From Tetracentron sinense (lineage: Eukaryota > Streptophyta > Magnoliopsida > Trochodendrales > Trochodendraceae): 64,000 bases of DNA. A model generated the notes under the pieces. It was not told the origin of the DNA, did not search any database, and saw only the letters and a program-made list of their open reading frames with translations. Position 1 is the stretch's first letter. Each line of letters begins with the position of its first letter. Of the stretch, positions 11,990 through 23,700 are shown piece after piece. Where the stretch lies: positions 13,565,827-13,629,826 of the forward strand of contig CM026551.1 of assembly GCA_015143295.1 (NCBI GenBank), in the 5' to 3' direction. Both the position numbers and the translations under genes were made by a program.

Positions 11990-13834
11990 CCAATTGGCGC
12001 TTCATGTGTGGTGGCTCGAGAGCACGTCTCTGGCATGGGCTAGAGAGAGTCCGCAGCCATCATTCTTTTGTGAAGCCAGATAGGCATGTTCTTCATTCAT
12101 CCGGACACCTAAGCAAAACAGTGGGACCCACCACTCCCTCAATCCTTTTATCTTTCATTCCCACCCTATTAATGCCCCCGTTCACACACACGTTTCAAAA
12201 GTCTAGGGAGTGGGACCCACCTATTTCTTTTTCATTTCTTCTCTAACGCTTCCAACTCTCTTCGTAATCTAACACTTCCACTCTTGATAACGTTTCCGAA
12301 TCTTCCACTCCACCTCCCTCTCATCATCTCCTATAAATGGATTCAAGTTCTTGATAAATTGCAATGGCTATGAAGGCCAAGAAGAAGCCCGTAGTAAGGA
12401 AAGCACATGCGGAGAAGAAGCTGAATATGGGGATCAGAGAGGCTCCCATTGAATAGTCGTTTCATCTTCCAACAAAAGTCTTTCCATTGAAGAAATCAAG
12501 TGTCTTCTCCCTTCGACACCACGCTTCGAAATTGGAGAAAGACCCATCCCCTTTCCGACGACACTTTGAAAGACCCATCAAGTGTCTTCGCTTTATGTAT
12601 TGCAACCATTAGAATGGAAAGTTAAAGAACATTTTCGACTTCAAGGATTTGGAGTGTTTAAACCCAAACCCTCTGCACAGAGCAAGAGATGCATTGCATA
12701 GCCAGGAAACTATAACAGTAAAACTCAACGCCAAACCCTTGTCCCATTACAATCACTTGCACTCCCAGACACCGGAGAACTACTTTCCCATTGGAAGAAG
12801 TTGGTGAAGCATAGATGGAGCACTCCCATCAAGGTTCAAGAAATTGGAATCTGAGTGAAAATTCACCACTACTGTGCCATGCTCAAGACGAAGCTGCTCT
12901 GCAGAGCTTCAAGAAATTATCCATGTAGGTGCCAAAGCTTGTGAGGGAAGATGCCTTCACCATCATAAGGATTGATAAAGAGGATGTCATAGATATTGGT
13001 TGTGTACGTGAGATATATATTATTGTTTCATGAACCAATTTTTTTCTCCACTTTCATCTCTCTCTCTCTCTCTCTTCTTCTTCTTCTTCTTCTTCTTTGA
13101 ATCAATCCATTGAAACGAAGCTTTGGAGATGGAAATATATGGTGTGGTGCAAAGAGAGAGGTGCATGACTGCTCGAGTTTTAACTGGGTATTCCTGTTTT
13201 GAAGCCTACATGAAATGCTTCAATTGGATTTTTTTATATTCTTATTCATAGAAATTGATTAATAAATATTATTTTTGGACATGTATACCCATTGAAATGT
13301 TTCGTTCCCAAAGTGAAATGGATTTTGTTTTGTCATTGTAATGAACTTCAACTCCTTCCTCTCTTCTATGCATATGGAAGTGAGATTCCAATGCTTTTGT
13401 CTTTTTTAAATGTTGTATTGTTTGTTTTTTCTTTCCATAAATAAAGTTTTCAGTTAGATAATTAAATCAATAAGATTGAAGAAATATCTATTTTTTCAGA
13501 ATTAGCTTCTATTTTAATTTAACCTTTTAAATTTTCTCTCTAAGGATTTCACCATGTTGAGTCGCAAGGAAAGCTTCTGCCTTTAATATATTAGCATTGC
13601 ACAGGGTCTATGCTAAATGCTTCAGCCTCTTCCGGGCCCAATGCAGCTCCCTCCGCTCCTGCTCTAAAGTGATTACAACATCATTCAAAAAACACAATGA
13701 TAAACAGTTTGATGCAGTAGCTTTTATATTTAGCTCTTTTTTATTAATTATTTTCTTTTGTTTCCTTGCATTGCCATACAAATTATTTTTTGTCATAAAA
13801 AATATCTAAATATCAATGATACCATTAATCATAG
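11990..13834 (+). other. Unassigned, gene-like leader and short lysine-rich frame
   Basis: After a CT/CCACC-rich stretch, the ATG at 12364 opens a frame of about 30 codons starting MAMKAKKKPVVRKAHAEKK. The frames that follow are closed, including a piece reading VREDAFTIIRIDKEDVIDIG near 12945-13005. I do not recognise a family; it may be a decayed gene or a non-coding transcript. A CT/TTC microsatellite lies at 13060-13097. Confidence 0.3.
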
Positions 13835-14227
13835 GGCAGCAAATCCTCTCCGGTGATAACCGGATTTTGCAAATCCGGTTATCACCCCTAGAGGTCACCA
13901 CGTGTCTCCTTTGACACCCATTAACCATGGGTAAGGTTCACCCACCTATTTTTTGTTTTCTTTTAAAAATAATAATTCTTTTTTTAAAATTAAAAAACTG
14001 TTTTTAATATTAAAAGTTTTTTAATATTAAAAAAACTCTAAAAACAGTTTTTTTATTTTAAAAAAAGAATTATTATTTTTTAAAAAAAACCAAAAATAGG
14101 TGGGTGAACCCTAGGGTTGGGTGAACCTTACCCACGGTTAAGGGGTGTCAAAGGAGACACGTGGTGACCTCTAGGGGTGATAACCGGATTTACAAAATCC
14201 GGTTATCACCGGAGAGGATTTGACGCC
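13835..14227. mobile_element. Foldback Mutator-like MITE with 9-bp target duplication
   Basis: Direct copies TAATCATAG flank it (13826-13834, 14228-14236). The 393-bp element is almost one perfect hairpin. Each end has a further palindrome: GATAACCGGATTT..AAATCCGGTTATC. It is in the same family as 7946-8310, sharing the arm with CACGTG, TTAACC and CCCTAGGG. Confidence 0.9.
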
Positions 14228-14239
14228 TAATCATAGCAA

Positions 14240-15040
14240 TTAGGCCCGTACATGTAAGGACGTGTCAAGAATGAGTGTTTTTTTAACCGTTGCAACACAA
14301 TTGTCATATGGTTAAAAATGTAAGTTCATTTATAAATGATTTGTAAAAAAGACTGCAATTATAGATGGGCATTTTGTGACATTTACAATTTATTGTTGGC
14401 TATCTTGATGATTCCTTCTTTTTTGTTTCACTATTCCGTGCATGGCATGGGTTTTCCTAGTAGTCTTTATGTGCAAAAGTGTTGAAAAGCTCTTCTTAAG
14501 AAAAGAAATCAAAACTTACCAAAAAAAAAGAAAAGAAATCAAAGCTAATTAAGGGGAACTGAACACCAAAATATGAGTGTTTTTTTCCCCCAATAATGGA
14601 AGACAACCATAGATGGTATCACCAACAAACAAAACAAAGCAATTAAAAGTAAGACAATTTCAACTAATCAACTTACAAAATTCCTCGATACATCATAGCT
14701 AGCTTGGCCGAGCTGTGACATCTGTTGTGCAAGGGATATTGAGCAAAATTATTATTTTGTTAACCCTAACACCTACTATATTGGTATTGATGTGTCACTT
14801 TTTTTTTTTCCTTCCAGTTGATCTCTTCCTCTTCTCTTTTTTAAGTCTTCCAAAATATGAGTGAAACCAATGTTGCTCAGTGTTGATACTTTTTATTTAA
14901 ACCATGGAAACAAATTATCCTTTGTATATTCATAAACACATATATTGAGATGGATGAATTAGTTTCTTATTTCCTTTTTAGCTTTTATATACAAGGATAT
15001 ACAAAGAGAGACAATTTAGTTGTCTGATGTTGTGTTTGCT
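14240..15040. other. No gene seen
   Basis: AT-rich spacer without a supported frame or recognised repeat. Confidence 0.4.
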
Positions 15041-15042
15041 TA

Positions 15043-15592
15043 GAGGGTGTTTGACAACAATACTGTAAGCTTAATTAGTATTTTTTTTTTTATAAATAAG
15101 CACTTTTTGTAAATAAACACTTATAATAAGTAGATATTTTTTTGAAGCTACTTATTTATAAGTATTTTTTTGGGCTCTTAGGTGGCATTTGCTAACACTA
15201 GTCTAAAAAGAAGTACTTATATGAAAATTATGCTTAGTTAGACTTTAGATTGTTTAGTTAAAGGTTAATTGCATGTCTACATTTTAGAGATTTTAGGGGT
15301 AAAAACCTCTACTTTAAAAAGTAGCTATGGAACTACTTTTTAAAGTATAGGTTTTTACCTTTAAATTTTTTAAAATGTAGACATGCAATTAACCTTCAAC
15401 TTTATAATCTAAAGTCCAACTAAGCATAATTTTCAAATGAACACTTCTTTTAAGACTAGTGTTAGCAAACACCACCTTAATTACTTTTATTTATTGCTTA
15501 TCTATTTTTACCAAACAAACTTATTTATAAATAAATACTTATTTTCATGAATAAGTAAATAAGTACTTATAATAGTGTTGTCAAACGCCCTT
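15043..15592. mobile_element. Tourist-like MITE (outer element)
   Basis: Ends GAGGGTGTTTGACAACA and TGTTGTCAAACGCCCTT are inverted, with TTA on both sides (15040-15042, 15593-15595). A TTA duplication and GGG..TTTG ends fit PIF/Harbinger Tourist MITEs. Another MITE is inserted near its centre. Confidence 0.6.
15181..15476. mobile_element. Tourist-like MITE nested in the previous one
   Basis: Ends GGTGGCATTTGCTAACAC and GTGTTAGCAAACACCACC are flanked by TTA on both sides. The whole 296 bp folds as a hairpin. A second family member is at 51413-51696. Confidence 0.75.
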
Positions 15593-15599
15593 TTAAACT

Positions 15600-16706
15600 T
15601 TTGGAGTTCTGCAATGGATAATTATGAATTTATTGTATTAAAGAGATCTATAAATAGAATAATTTCTTATCATCTTCAAATTCATTTTGTAATAAATTTT
15701 ACATTTCTTACAAAAAAAAATAAATTTCACTACCTTTCTGGTTAAATCTACAAAATTTACTATCTTTCAAGTAAACCAATTAAAATGTTCAATATTTATT
15801 CAAAATTAATATTAATATATTATTTTTAGGGTGCTGCTACGAGCACACCAATATTTACTTAATGAACACTATTAAAATTTATTTTTATTTTTTATAAAGT
15901 TTTAATCTATGTGCACCCATACCCCACATCTCTAAGCCCTCTTCTAAAAACTCCGTCTCCTTCTAAGATCAAACTCACGAAGCTCCTCTTACCTTACCTT
16001 TAGAGAATGTTAAAAAAACATAAGCTATTGTAAGTTTTTACTCGTCTTATTAACCTTAAATCATTGGTTTTTTTTTTCTTTTCTTTAAATCATAGGTTCA
16101 TCATTATTCTTCAATTTTTCTCATCCTACTAACCTTGAAATTCTAGGCTTTTTACTGTTCTTCAATCTTCATTGGAACTTTAGTTGAGTTTGGGTCACGA
16201 AAAGGTAATGATTCATTAATGTATAATTAGAAAATTTATATGTACTTACCTCGTGACGTGCTCGTAGAATTTGTTACCTTTTAATGGTGTACAATTAATA
16301 AGTAATATATTTGGTGTCTAGTCAGACATCAGGGAAGAGATCCAAAAAATCCCCCACCCACCATGTTGTGCTCTTTTTCTCTTAGCAGGCTAATACTTTT
16401 GCTCACAGGCTTGCTTGCCATAACTTGGGGACGAGTATTGCTAGAAATTTTCAACCTCAATTTTTAATTCTCTGGCAATGTAGAACTATTCTGGCATCCA
16501 GGAGATCTCAATCTGTTTTAAGACTCCCTAATGTACTTGTATTTTTATTGACATTTTCATGCATCATACGATCTTCTTGCTAATGTATCTTTATGATTAT
16601 GTAAAAATTATTGTAAGCACGAAATTAACTAACAAGGTCTACAAAATCCATTAACCTCGAGAAATAAATTTCTTAAAATATTATTTTTTAACAATAATAA
16701 TAATCA
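15600..16706. other. No gene seen
   Basis: AT-rich spacer. GGGTGCTGCTACGAGCACACC near 15829 resembles sequences at about 16257 and 63950 but no element could be bounded. Confidence 0.35.
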
Positions 16707-16873
16707 GAGCAATGCTACATTTAACTTTCCGGTTGTCCACTCTCCGATTGTCTTTCTTATTAAGAAGACAAAATAAAAGTAATGGAACCCAAAAAAAAAG
16801 TGTCATACTATTTTGTCTAGTTGTATAAAAATAAGGGAGAGTGAGCAGCTGAAAAGTAGATGTAGCATTGCTC
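16707..16873. mobile_element. Small MITE with GAGCAATGCTAC ends
   Basis: Inverted ends GAGCAATGCTACATTTA and AGATGTAGCATTGCTC; 167 bp. A half copy of the same family occurs at about 44880-44958 (GACAACCGGAAAGTGG, TTAGCATTACTC). Confidence 0.65.
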
Positions 16874-17157
16874 AAAATAATTAAAGGGTGGTGTTAGGTG
16901 CACCCCAAGATATTATGAGTACACCTCATTTTTTATTTTATTTTGCCATATCAGTTTTCCCTACGATTAATAACTACACCCCACAATCATTATGGGGGTG
17001 TCGTTCTCCTTCTTCCTCTCACATATCGTTCTCCTTCTTCCTCCCTACAGGTTCATCATCGGGTCATTTGAATCACTTGCTCATGCGGTTGACAGTGGTG
17101 CATTACCACCAACTAGTTTAAGTAATGTCCTATGTAGCCAGCACCTGCACCAACAGG

Positions 17158-17325
17158 AGCTCCAGTTGAGTAGTCAACCGGAGCAACCTAAAATTTGCCT
17201 TGGAAAGTGATAGTTTAGTAATTATAACACAAAAGATGGGTGTTTTTTAACATAACATTTTTTCCATAAATACCCTTTCCCAAGGCAAAAATTAGGTTGC
17301 TGAGGTTGACTATTCAACCGGAGTT
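17158..17325. mobile_element. MITE close to the SDRB promoter
   Basis: About 45-bp inverted ends (AGCTCCAGTTGAGTAGTCAA / TTGACTATTCAACCGGAGTT, each with an ACCTAA..TTTGCCTTGG block). It ends 216 bases before the ATG of SDRB. The family is not assigned. Confidence 0.65.
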
Positions 17326-17498
17326 ATTCTCATTAAAATATCCTAAAAATAACTTAGATAATCTCTTATCAATCGAGTGGCAACCAAAAAGGATTACAGC
17401 TATAAGTGCTTATTGAAAACAGCGTTTTTCATTATAATTGCTTATGACTACAAATAAGGAGCTACAATTCATGAAACAAGGCGGAGACTCTGAGAGAG

Positions 17499-17541
17499 AT
17501 AGAGAGAGAGAAGAAGAAGAAGAAGAAGAAGAAGATCTTCA
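17499..17541 (+). promoter_or_regulatory. GA-rich leader of SDRB
   Basis: A GA/GAA purine run leads directly to the ATG, as is common in plant 5' untranslated regions. No convincing TATA box was identified upstream, and the transcription start is not known. Confidence 0.35.
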
Positions 17542-17727
17542 ATGGAGTCTCCGTTCAATTCAGATATTCTGAAAGGGAAGGTCGCTCTTTTGACGGGAGG
17601 AGGGTCTGGAATCGGATTCGAGATTTCCAGTGAGTTCGGTAAACACGGCGCCTTGGTTGCGATCATGGGCCGACGCAAACACGTCCTAGACTCTGCAGTA
17701 GCCACTCTCCAATCGCAAGGAATTCGG
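17542..17727 (+). CDS. SDRB: SDRB exon 1
   Basis: This exon encodes residues 1-62, including the dinucleotide-binding motif TGGGSGIG. It ends CGG|GTATTC in phase 0. Reading on past the GT gives a short non-homologous tail, so the donor is placed by homology and by joining to exon 2. Confidence 0.93.
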
Positions 17728-20700
17728 GTATTCTATCCCATTTTCTGTAATTTCTAGTTTCTAAGATGATTTACTCATCTGGATTTCTTTCATTCTCTGT
17801 GTTTCTAAAAATTTTGGCCTTTTTTCGTCTGTGTTTTCTTGTTTCTGATTTTTTTAATATAAATTTTGGTGTTCTTTGTCTCAGAATTGGCGGTTTAATT
17901 TGCATTTCTTTGTGGGTATTTCAAAAAATTCAGTCTTTATTATTATTATTTTATCATGAAGTATTGATTTTGATTCATTTTCTCAATTGGATTTTTCTTT
18001 CCGATGTTAAATGACCTTGCTTGGTCACCTAATTAAGCATCTGAGCTTAATTATATACTGAGAAATTGGGGTATTAGGTTAATCAAGCAAGTCAACTGCT
18101 TGGTTTTTTGGACAGAGCAGATCTTAATTTATAATTGTCGCGCCCCAAAATCCCACCTAACTTAATGTAAGACTTTGGCATGTGACTTAATCATTAACTT
18201 CCTGTCATAAAGCATTTAAGGCAATTCTAAAACATGAACCTAAAAATTTTCTCTTCAAATAAATACTAATCAAGTCTAATATCTGAAATAAATGCTAAAA
18301 CATCATAATTAATTAAAATCATCCCCTATGAGTCCCCAATCGTAAATTCAAACTAACCATAAATCTATAATTAAGTCTATCACAATGTCTAAACTCCAAA
18401 ATCCAAAATACTAGTAATCTAATGTCCAATATATGGCCAGCAATCCAAATTCCATTCCCCCTCAGGGTAATCACCTACTGGCTCTTCCTGCTCCTCCTCG
18501 TACTCTTCCTCTTCCCAAGGTCCTGGAGCACAGATACTAAAACTAGAACCTGCCGACAACAACAGTCATCGGCTGAGTAACAAGTTACCCAACGTATATA
18601 TAAAATCCTATCTAACAAGATAACGATATTTAATATAAACATGGTTTAAGATTCAACATAACACGTAAACATATAACAATTCAGAGTGCAGAAGCATAAT
18701 TCAATTTCGATTCTTACACATGATCACTTGTGCTTATTTATCTTGTTTATCTTACTTATTTTCTTGTTCGTGAATTTATCCAACAACATGCAAATGCAAT
18801 AACTTAATATAATTCTACCCCATATATTGGGTAGAGACTAACATATACCCTACTTTCCGTGGTACTACACGATATACACATTATCCGGTGCATACGGCTT
18901 GTTTACACATTATCCGGTGTATACGGCTTGTCTACACATTCGCCGGTGTATATGGCTGGTCTTGCCTTGATCATAGGCTTGTGGGTACTCGGTTAGTGCA
19001 AAACTCAATCATGTATAATGCTTGTGTCCTTGTATACTTGCATGATACTTGTCATCTTGTTTATTCTCATGTTTGTTCATATCTAAATTTCGTGAACCAG
19101 TGTGAGTGAAATAATAATGATTGCAAATCATGCATACATTTAAACATGTAGGAGTTCTCATAAATGATCAATATAAAACATAGATTTATCAAATAAAATA
19201 AGGGACAATTTTATTTATCGTGTCTAAATTTTCAATACACAATTATAATCAAATAAATCTCACAGATCCCTAATTTTTATAATACATCATAATCTCAAGC
19301 AAACTTATAATAGTTTCATTAATTATAAACATCATCCCCTTCCTCCATTTTCATCGTCCATACACTACAAAATCATTCTCTTTCCCTTTGTTGATATAAA
19401 ATTAAATCATGAAGAACATCTCTCACATACTAGTTTTCACAAGGAAATTACAACTTAGATCACTTTCTATACATCATACATACTTTCCCTAAGAAAATCA
19501 TGATTTAAAATTCTCTAACATCAAGTATAAATTTTCTAAGAGAAAACATGGTTTTTACATCACAAAGTCATCACATATATTTTCCATAAGAAAATCCTGG
19601 TATAAACATCATAAGATCATCATATTTATTTTCCATAATAGATTGAAACATTACAAACATGTTTACTCTTATTGTTCTTGCTTTAGATCTATCATGTTCA
19701 TCATATTTATATCAAAAATCCTTATATTGATAGGAAGGAAGTCATATTTACCTCTCTCGATCGTTTCTCTACGATCACGCGCTTGCGAATGGGATTGATC
19801 TAAACTTTTTCACCCTTCTTTCTTGCAAAACATTTGATCCCTCCTCTTGAATCTCTCAAAAATCCCTTCTCTCACTCTCTTTTAGGTCTAAAAAGTTTTA
19901 GAAACCCTCAACCCACGAGTATAAGGGGTATTTATAGTGTTAGGAGCACTAGGGACTCCACAAGTCGGAAAATCGCGCAAAAAGAAGCCCAAAACGGCGT
20001 TTTTGGCAATCAATCGCCTCCAGGGGCGATCGATCGCCGCCGGTGGGCGATCGATCGGCGGTGACGCCGAATTTTTTTTAAAACTCTTTTGCTACTTTTT
20101 GCCCATCTTTCTTTTCATGTAATTAAACCTCAAAAACGACTTGAATTTAGTGTTTTATTTAAGTTTTAAAATCACTACTTTTCGCATTAAATTTATAGGC
20201 TTAAATATATTAAAGTTAAACACACATTTCCATAGCATTTAATAAATATCACAATTATTAAGAATAATAAATTCGGAGTTCTACAATAATCATTTTTTTA
20301 TGGGGACATAGTCCAACATACATTTCTCATATGTCTTGCAACCATAACAACTAGGAGGACTTGTTTAGCCATTATGCTTTAGACCATTTTTTTTGAAGTT
20401 TTTCACATTTCAAAAATTTTCGGGGACCCTCTGATGTCCTTTTACTTCTACAGTGTTTGCTTCATCTTGCTTGCTGATATAAGTCAATTAGCCCATATTG
20501 ATGGGTGTGTGGCACTGTGATACCCCCTGGAATTATGCCATAGTATTGTGAGAGGAATTTATATAAGAAACATGAATCTGATCTACGCTATAATTTGCAT
20601 GAAATTGTGAGCTTATGTTGTTTTGAATCATCCCAGTGACATGCTTGATTGCCGAGGTTCCCATGATCATTTTCGTGGAGTGTTATTTATCTACAGGGAC

Positions 20701-23700
20701 GGAGCCACATGGGGTCCAGGAGCAGCCCCCCCTCAAATTTGAGGTTTTTTCTTTTTAGTGTCAATATAGGCAGCCTGGGAGCAAGGGCGAAGCCGGGTGG
20801 CGGTGGGGGCTCTAAGCCTACCCTTAAATCTGGAAAAATGCTTGACTTACCCGCGGTTTCCATCATGTAACCAAATGGCCAGTCCTCATTAGTCCACGCT
20901 CCACTATTTAGCACTCACAAACTATGGTTAAGATTCACTCACCCCTAGAGTTAAGCAATCTAACCTTGTTTTTTAGAAAAAATTGACAAAAATCTTAACT
21001 TTATTTTAGTTAAGCTTAAACAGGGTTAAAGGACTATTAAAAGGGACACAAGGACACGGTGATAAGTTAAGCAGTGGACCTTAGGGTCCGCTAATCACTG
21101 GTCAAAAATATATTCTTTACAAACGGACAAAGAGACGAAATGGCCTACTAACTTGGCCCTAAATTTTTTATCCGGGGGCTCCGCCCCCGAACCCCCACAC
21201 CTTATTGTTAGCCCCCCCCCTCCCGGGAATGAAATCCTGGCTCCACCCCTATTTATCTATGATGTATGAATGCAAGCTTTTGCTATGAGGCTTTGTCAAA
21301 ATTGTTAGCCCAAGAGTTGTAACCTCTAGTCTAGGGCAGAACCAAGACAGGATGATGGAGCAAGGATAAAACCAGTATGATTGTCATGGAGTGCTTGTTG
21401 GTCTTGACTAATTTTGTAGTCTCAAGCAGAGCAACTTTAATGAGTTGGATCTGATTTCATGGTATTAATTATTAAGTTTGAAATCAGAATAGAAATTTAA
21501 ACTGTACATAATGTTTGGGTAAATATAAAGTGCATGTTTTACGAGAACGTGTAGGACTTAGTCTTTGAATAACTGGAGTCAGATTCGAAGCCTACAAACC
21601 CATTCTCAAGTGAAGTTTCAAGTATTCAAACCTGGGTGGTAAAGCTGGACCATAATAGAGTTACAGAAGTTGTCGCCTGAAAGAGGAATTTATGGAGAGT
21701 AGGTGGAACAGCAAGCTTCATGCAACTATTGGTGGCATTACAAGAAAGGAAATCCTTTAGAATATTTTAGTACAACGAGAAATCATAATTAGTGGGGGTT
21801 CAACAATTGAAATATCAACGGATTCTATCTGGTACAAAACATGAGAGCAAGATACAAATATACACCCTATTGGACCTCCTGTTCTTACTTGAGAGTTGAG
21901 ACCAAAAGCAAAAATTAGTCAGCATGCAATTAGTTACGAGTTATGTCAGTGATTATTGGTATTTCGTCGATGTTTATATGTTCCATTCTTTTTCCCTGAT
22001 CATGAGAGGCTGTTATGTTTAGGTAAAAATTGTATAATACAGGCTAATGTTTTGCCTCCTAACTTAGTCTGTTATAAGAATATATCCCCTGGTGTTGTTA
22101 TAGGCATTTGTCTACAATTAGGAAAAAACTAAAACTAGGTACATGATTCTTCACTCTTCAGATAATAAGGCAAAATGAACGACTGGGTTTATGGACCCTT
22201 TTGGCAAACAAACATAGGCACGGTGATGACTGCAGTTTTATTTTGTTACTTTACACTTTAATTCCTTGCAAATTCGATGCTTAACTACTATTTTCATTTT
22301 ACCTTTGCAATGTTGTTTCACAGAATTGTTTTGTGAAATTATGACATGCTGATTCTTGTGAGTGAATTTTGAATATGATCCTCTTATGTACTTAAATATA
22401 CCTACTGGTAAATCACGTTCACATATGCAACTGCATCGTGAGATAAACAAACATTTTGACAACATTACATTCCCCCTCATGCTTTTTTTTTTTATAGATT
22501 TATTATTTAAATTTTGTGTAGGTCAATAAGATTTTCATTTTCAGTATTGTAGTATTATTTGATATGCTGCTGATTAACAGGACATTTATGTCTTTTTTAT
22601 GATGTCAGAATTGCGTTCTGTTTTATCTATGTTGCAGGCTATTGGGCTTGAGGGAGATGTTCGCAAGCAGGATGATGCAATCAGAGTTCTGGAATCAACT
22701 ATTAAGCATTTTGGCAGGCTTGACATTCTTGTAAATGCTGCAGCTGGCAATTTTCTTGTGTCCGCAGAGGATTTATCCCCTAATGGGTTCCGTACAGGTT
22801 GTGTCTAGACAGGCATAAAGAGATAGTTGGCATGCTATGCTTTTAACTTTTTATCCAACCATGGTCTTTGAAATTCTATGAATAGAACTTGAGGCAATCA
22901 TGCCTTGTACCTCAATAGTTTGATTAGACCTATATTTGAGCTGAGCTGAGCTTGGTCAAGCTTAAGCTCAGCTTGAACATGCTCAAGCTTGGCTTGAGCT
23001 TGGCTCAAGCTTGATTCGAGATCGAATGTTCAGCCTCGAACTTGGCTCGAACAAGCTTGACCGAGCTCTAGCTTGAACTTGATTGAAGCCGAGCTGAGCT
23101 AGTTTGGCTCAAGCTTGTTTCAAATTTGAGGGCTATTTTGGTTAATTTTACATATTTTAATAAAAGCATTTATTATTAAGTTACAATACAATAAAGTACA
23201 CAAATTGAATAAATTTTATAAGTGTCAGTCTAAAGAGTAGATAATTAAGGTTAGGATTTTTTGCTTTTGACTTTTTGACTTCCTTTTTATATTATTATCT
23301 CTTTGTCTTATTTATTATAAGTTACAAAGAGTAGAAAGAGTACCTTCCAAAAAAAAAAAGTTACAAAGAGTAGAAATATTGAAACCCTAGTTTCTTGTAT
23401 GAAGAGAAGAGAAAGAGGAAGAGGGAGAAGAGAAAGAATAAGTATATTTGTTGGATATACTCTTGTATCCTTTTTATATTATTATAAAAACCTTGTAAGG
23501 TCATAAGTACCTTCACGAATGTGTAAACATGTGCATTTTAATTAACATAACAAATTATGGGCTTAATAACTTAGGCCAATTACAACACCCCCCTCAAATG
23601 GGGCATAGATGTCCAACATGCCTAGCTTGCCATGAATATAGTGATGTAGATTAGAAGCAACTGCTTAAGTATGTCAACTAACTGATCATTTGCTTGAGTC

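Noticed and set aside
22599-22637. ATG-containing stretch in frame before SDRB exon 2
   Set aside because: The homologous protein starts after the TTGCAG acceptor; the ATG is intronic.
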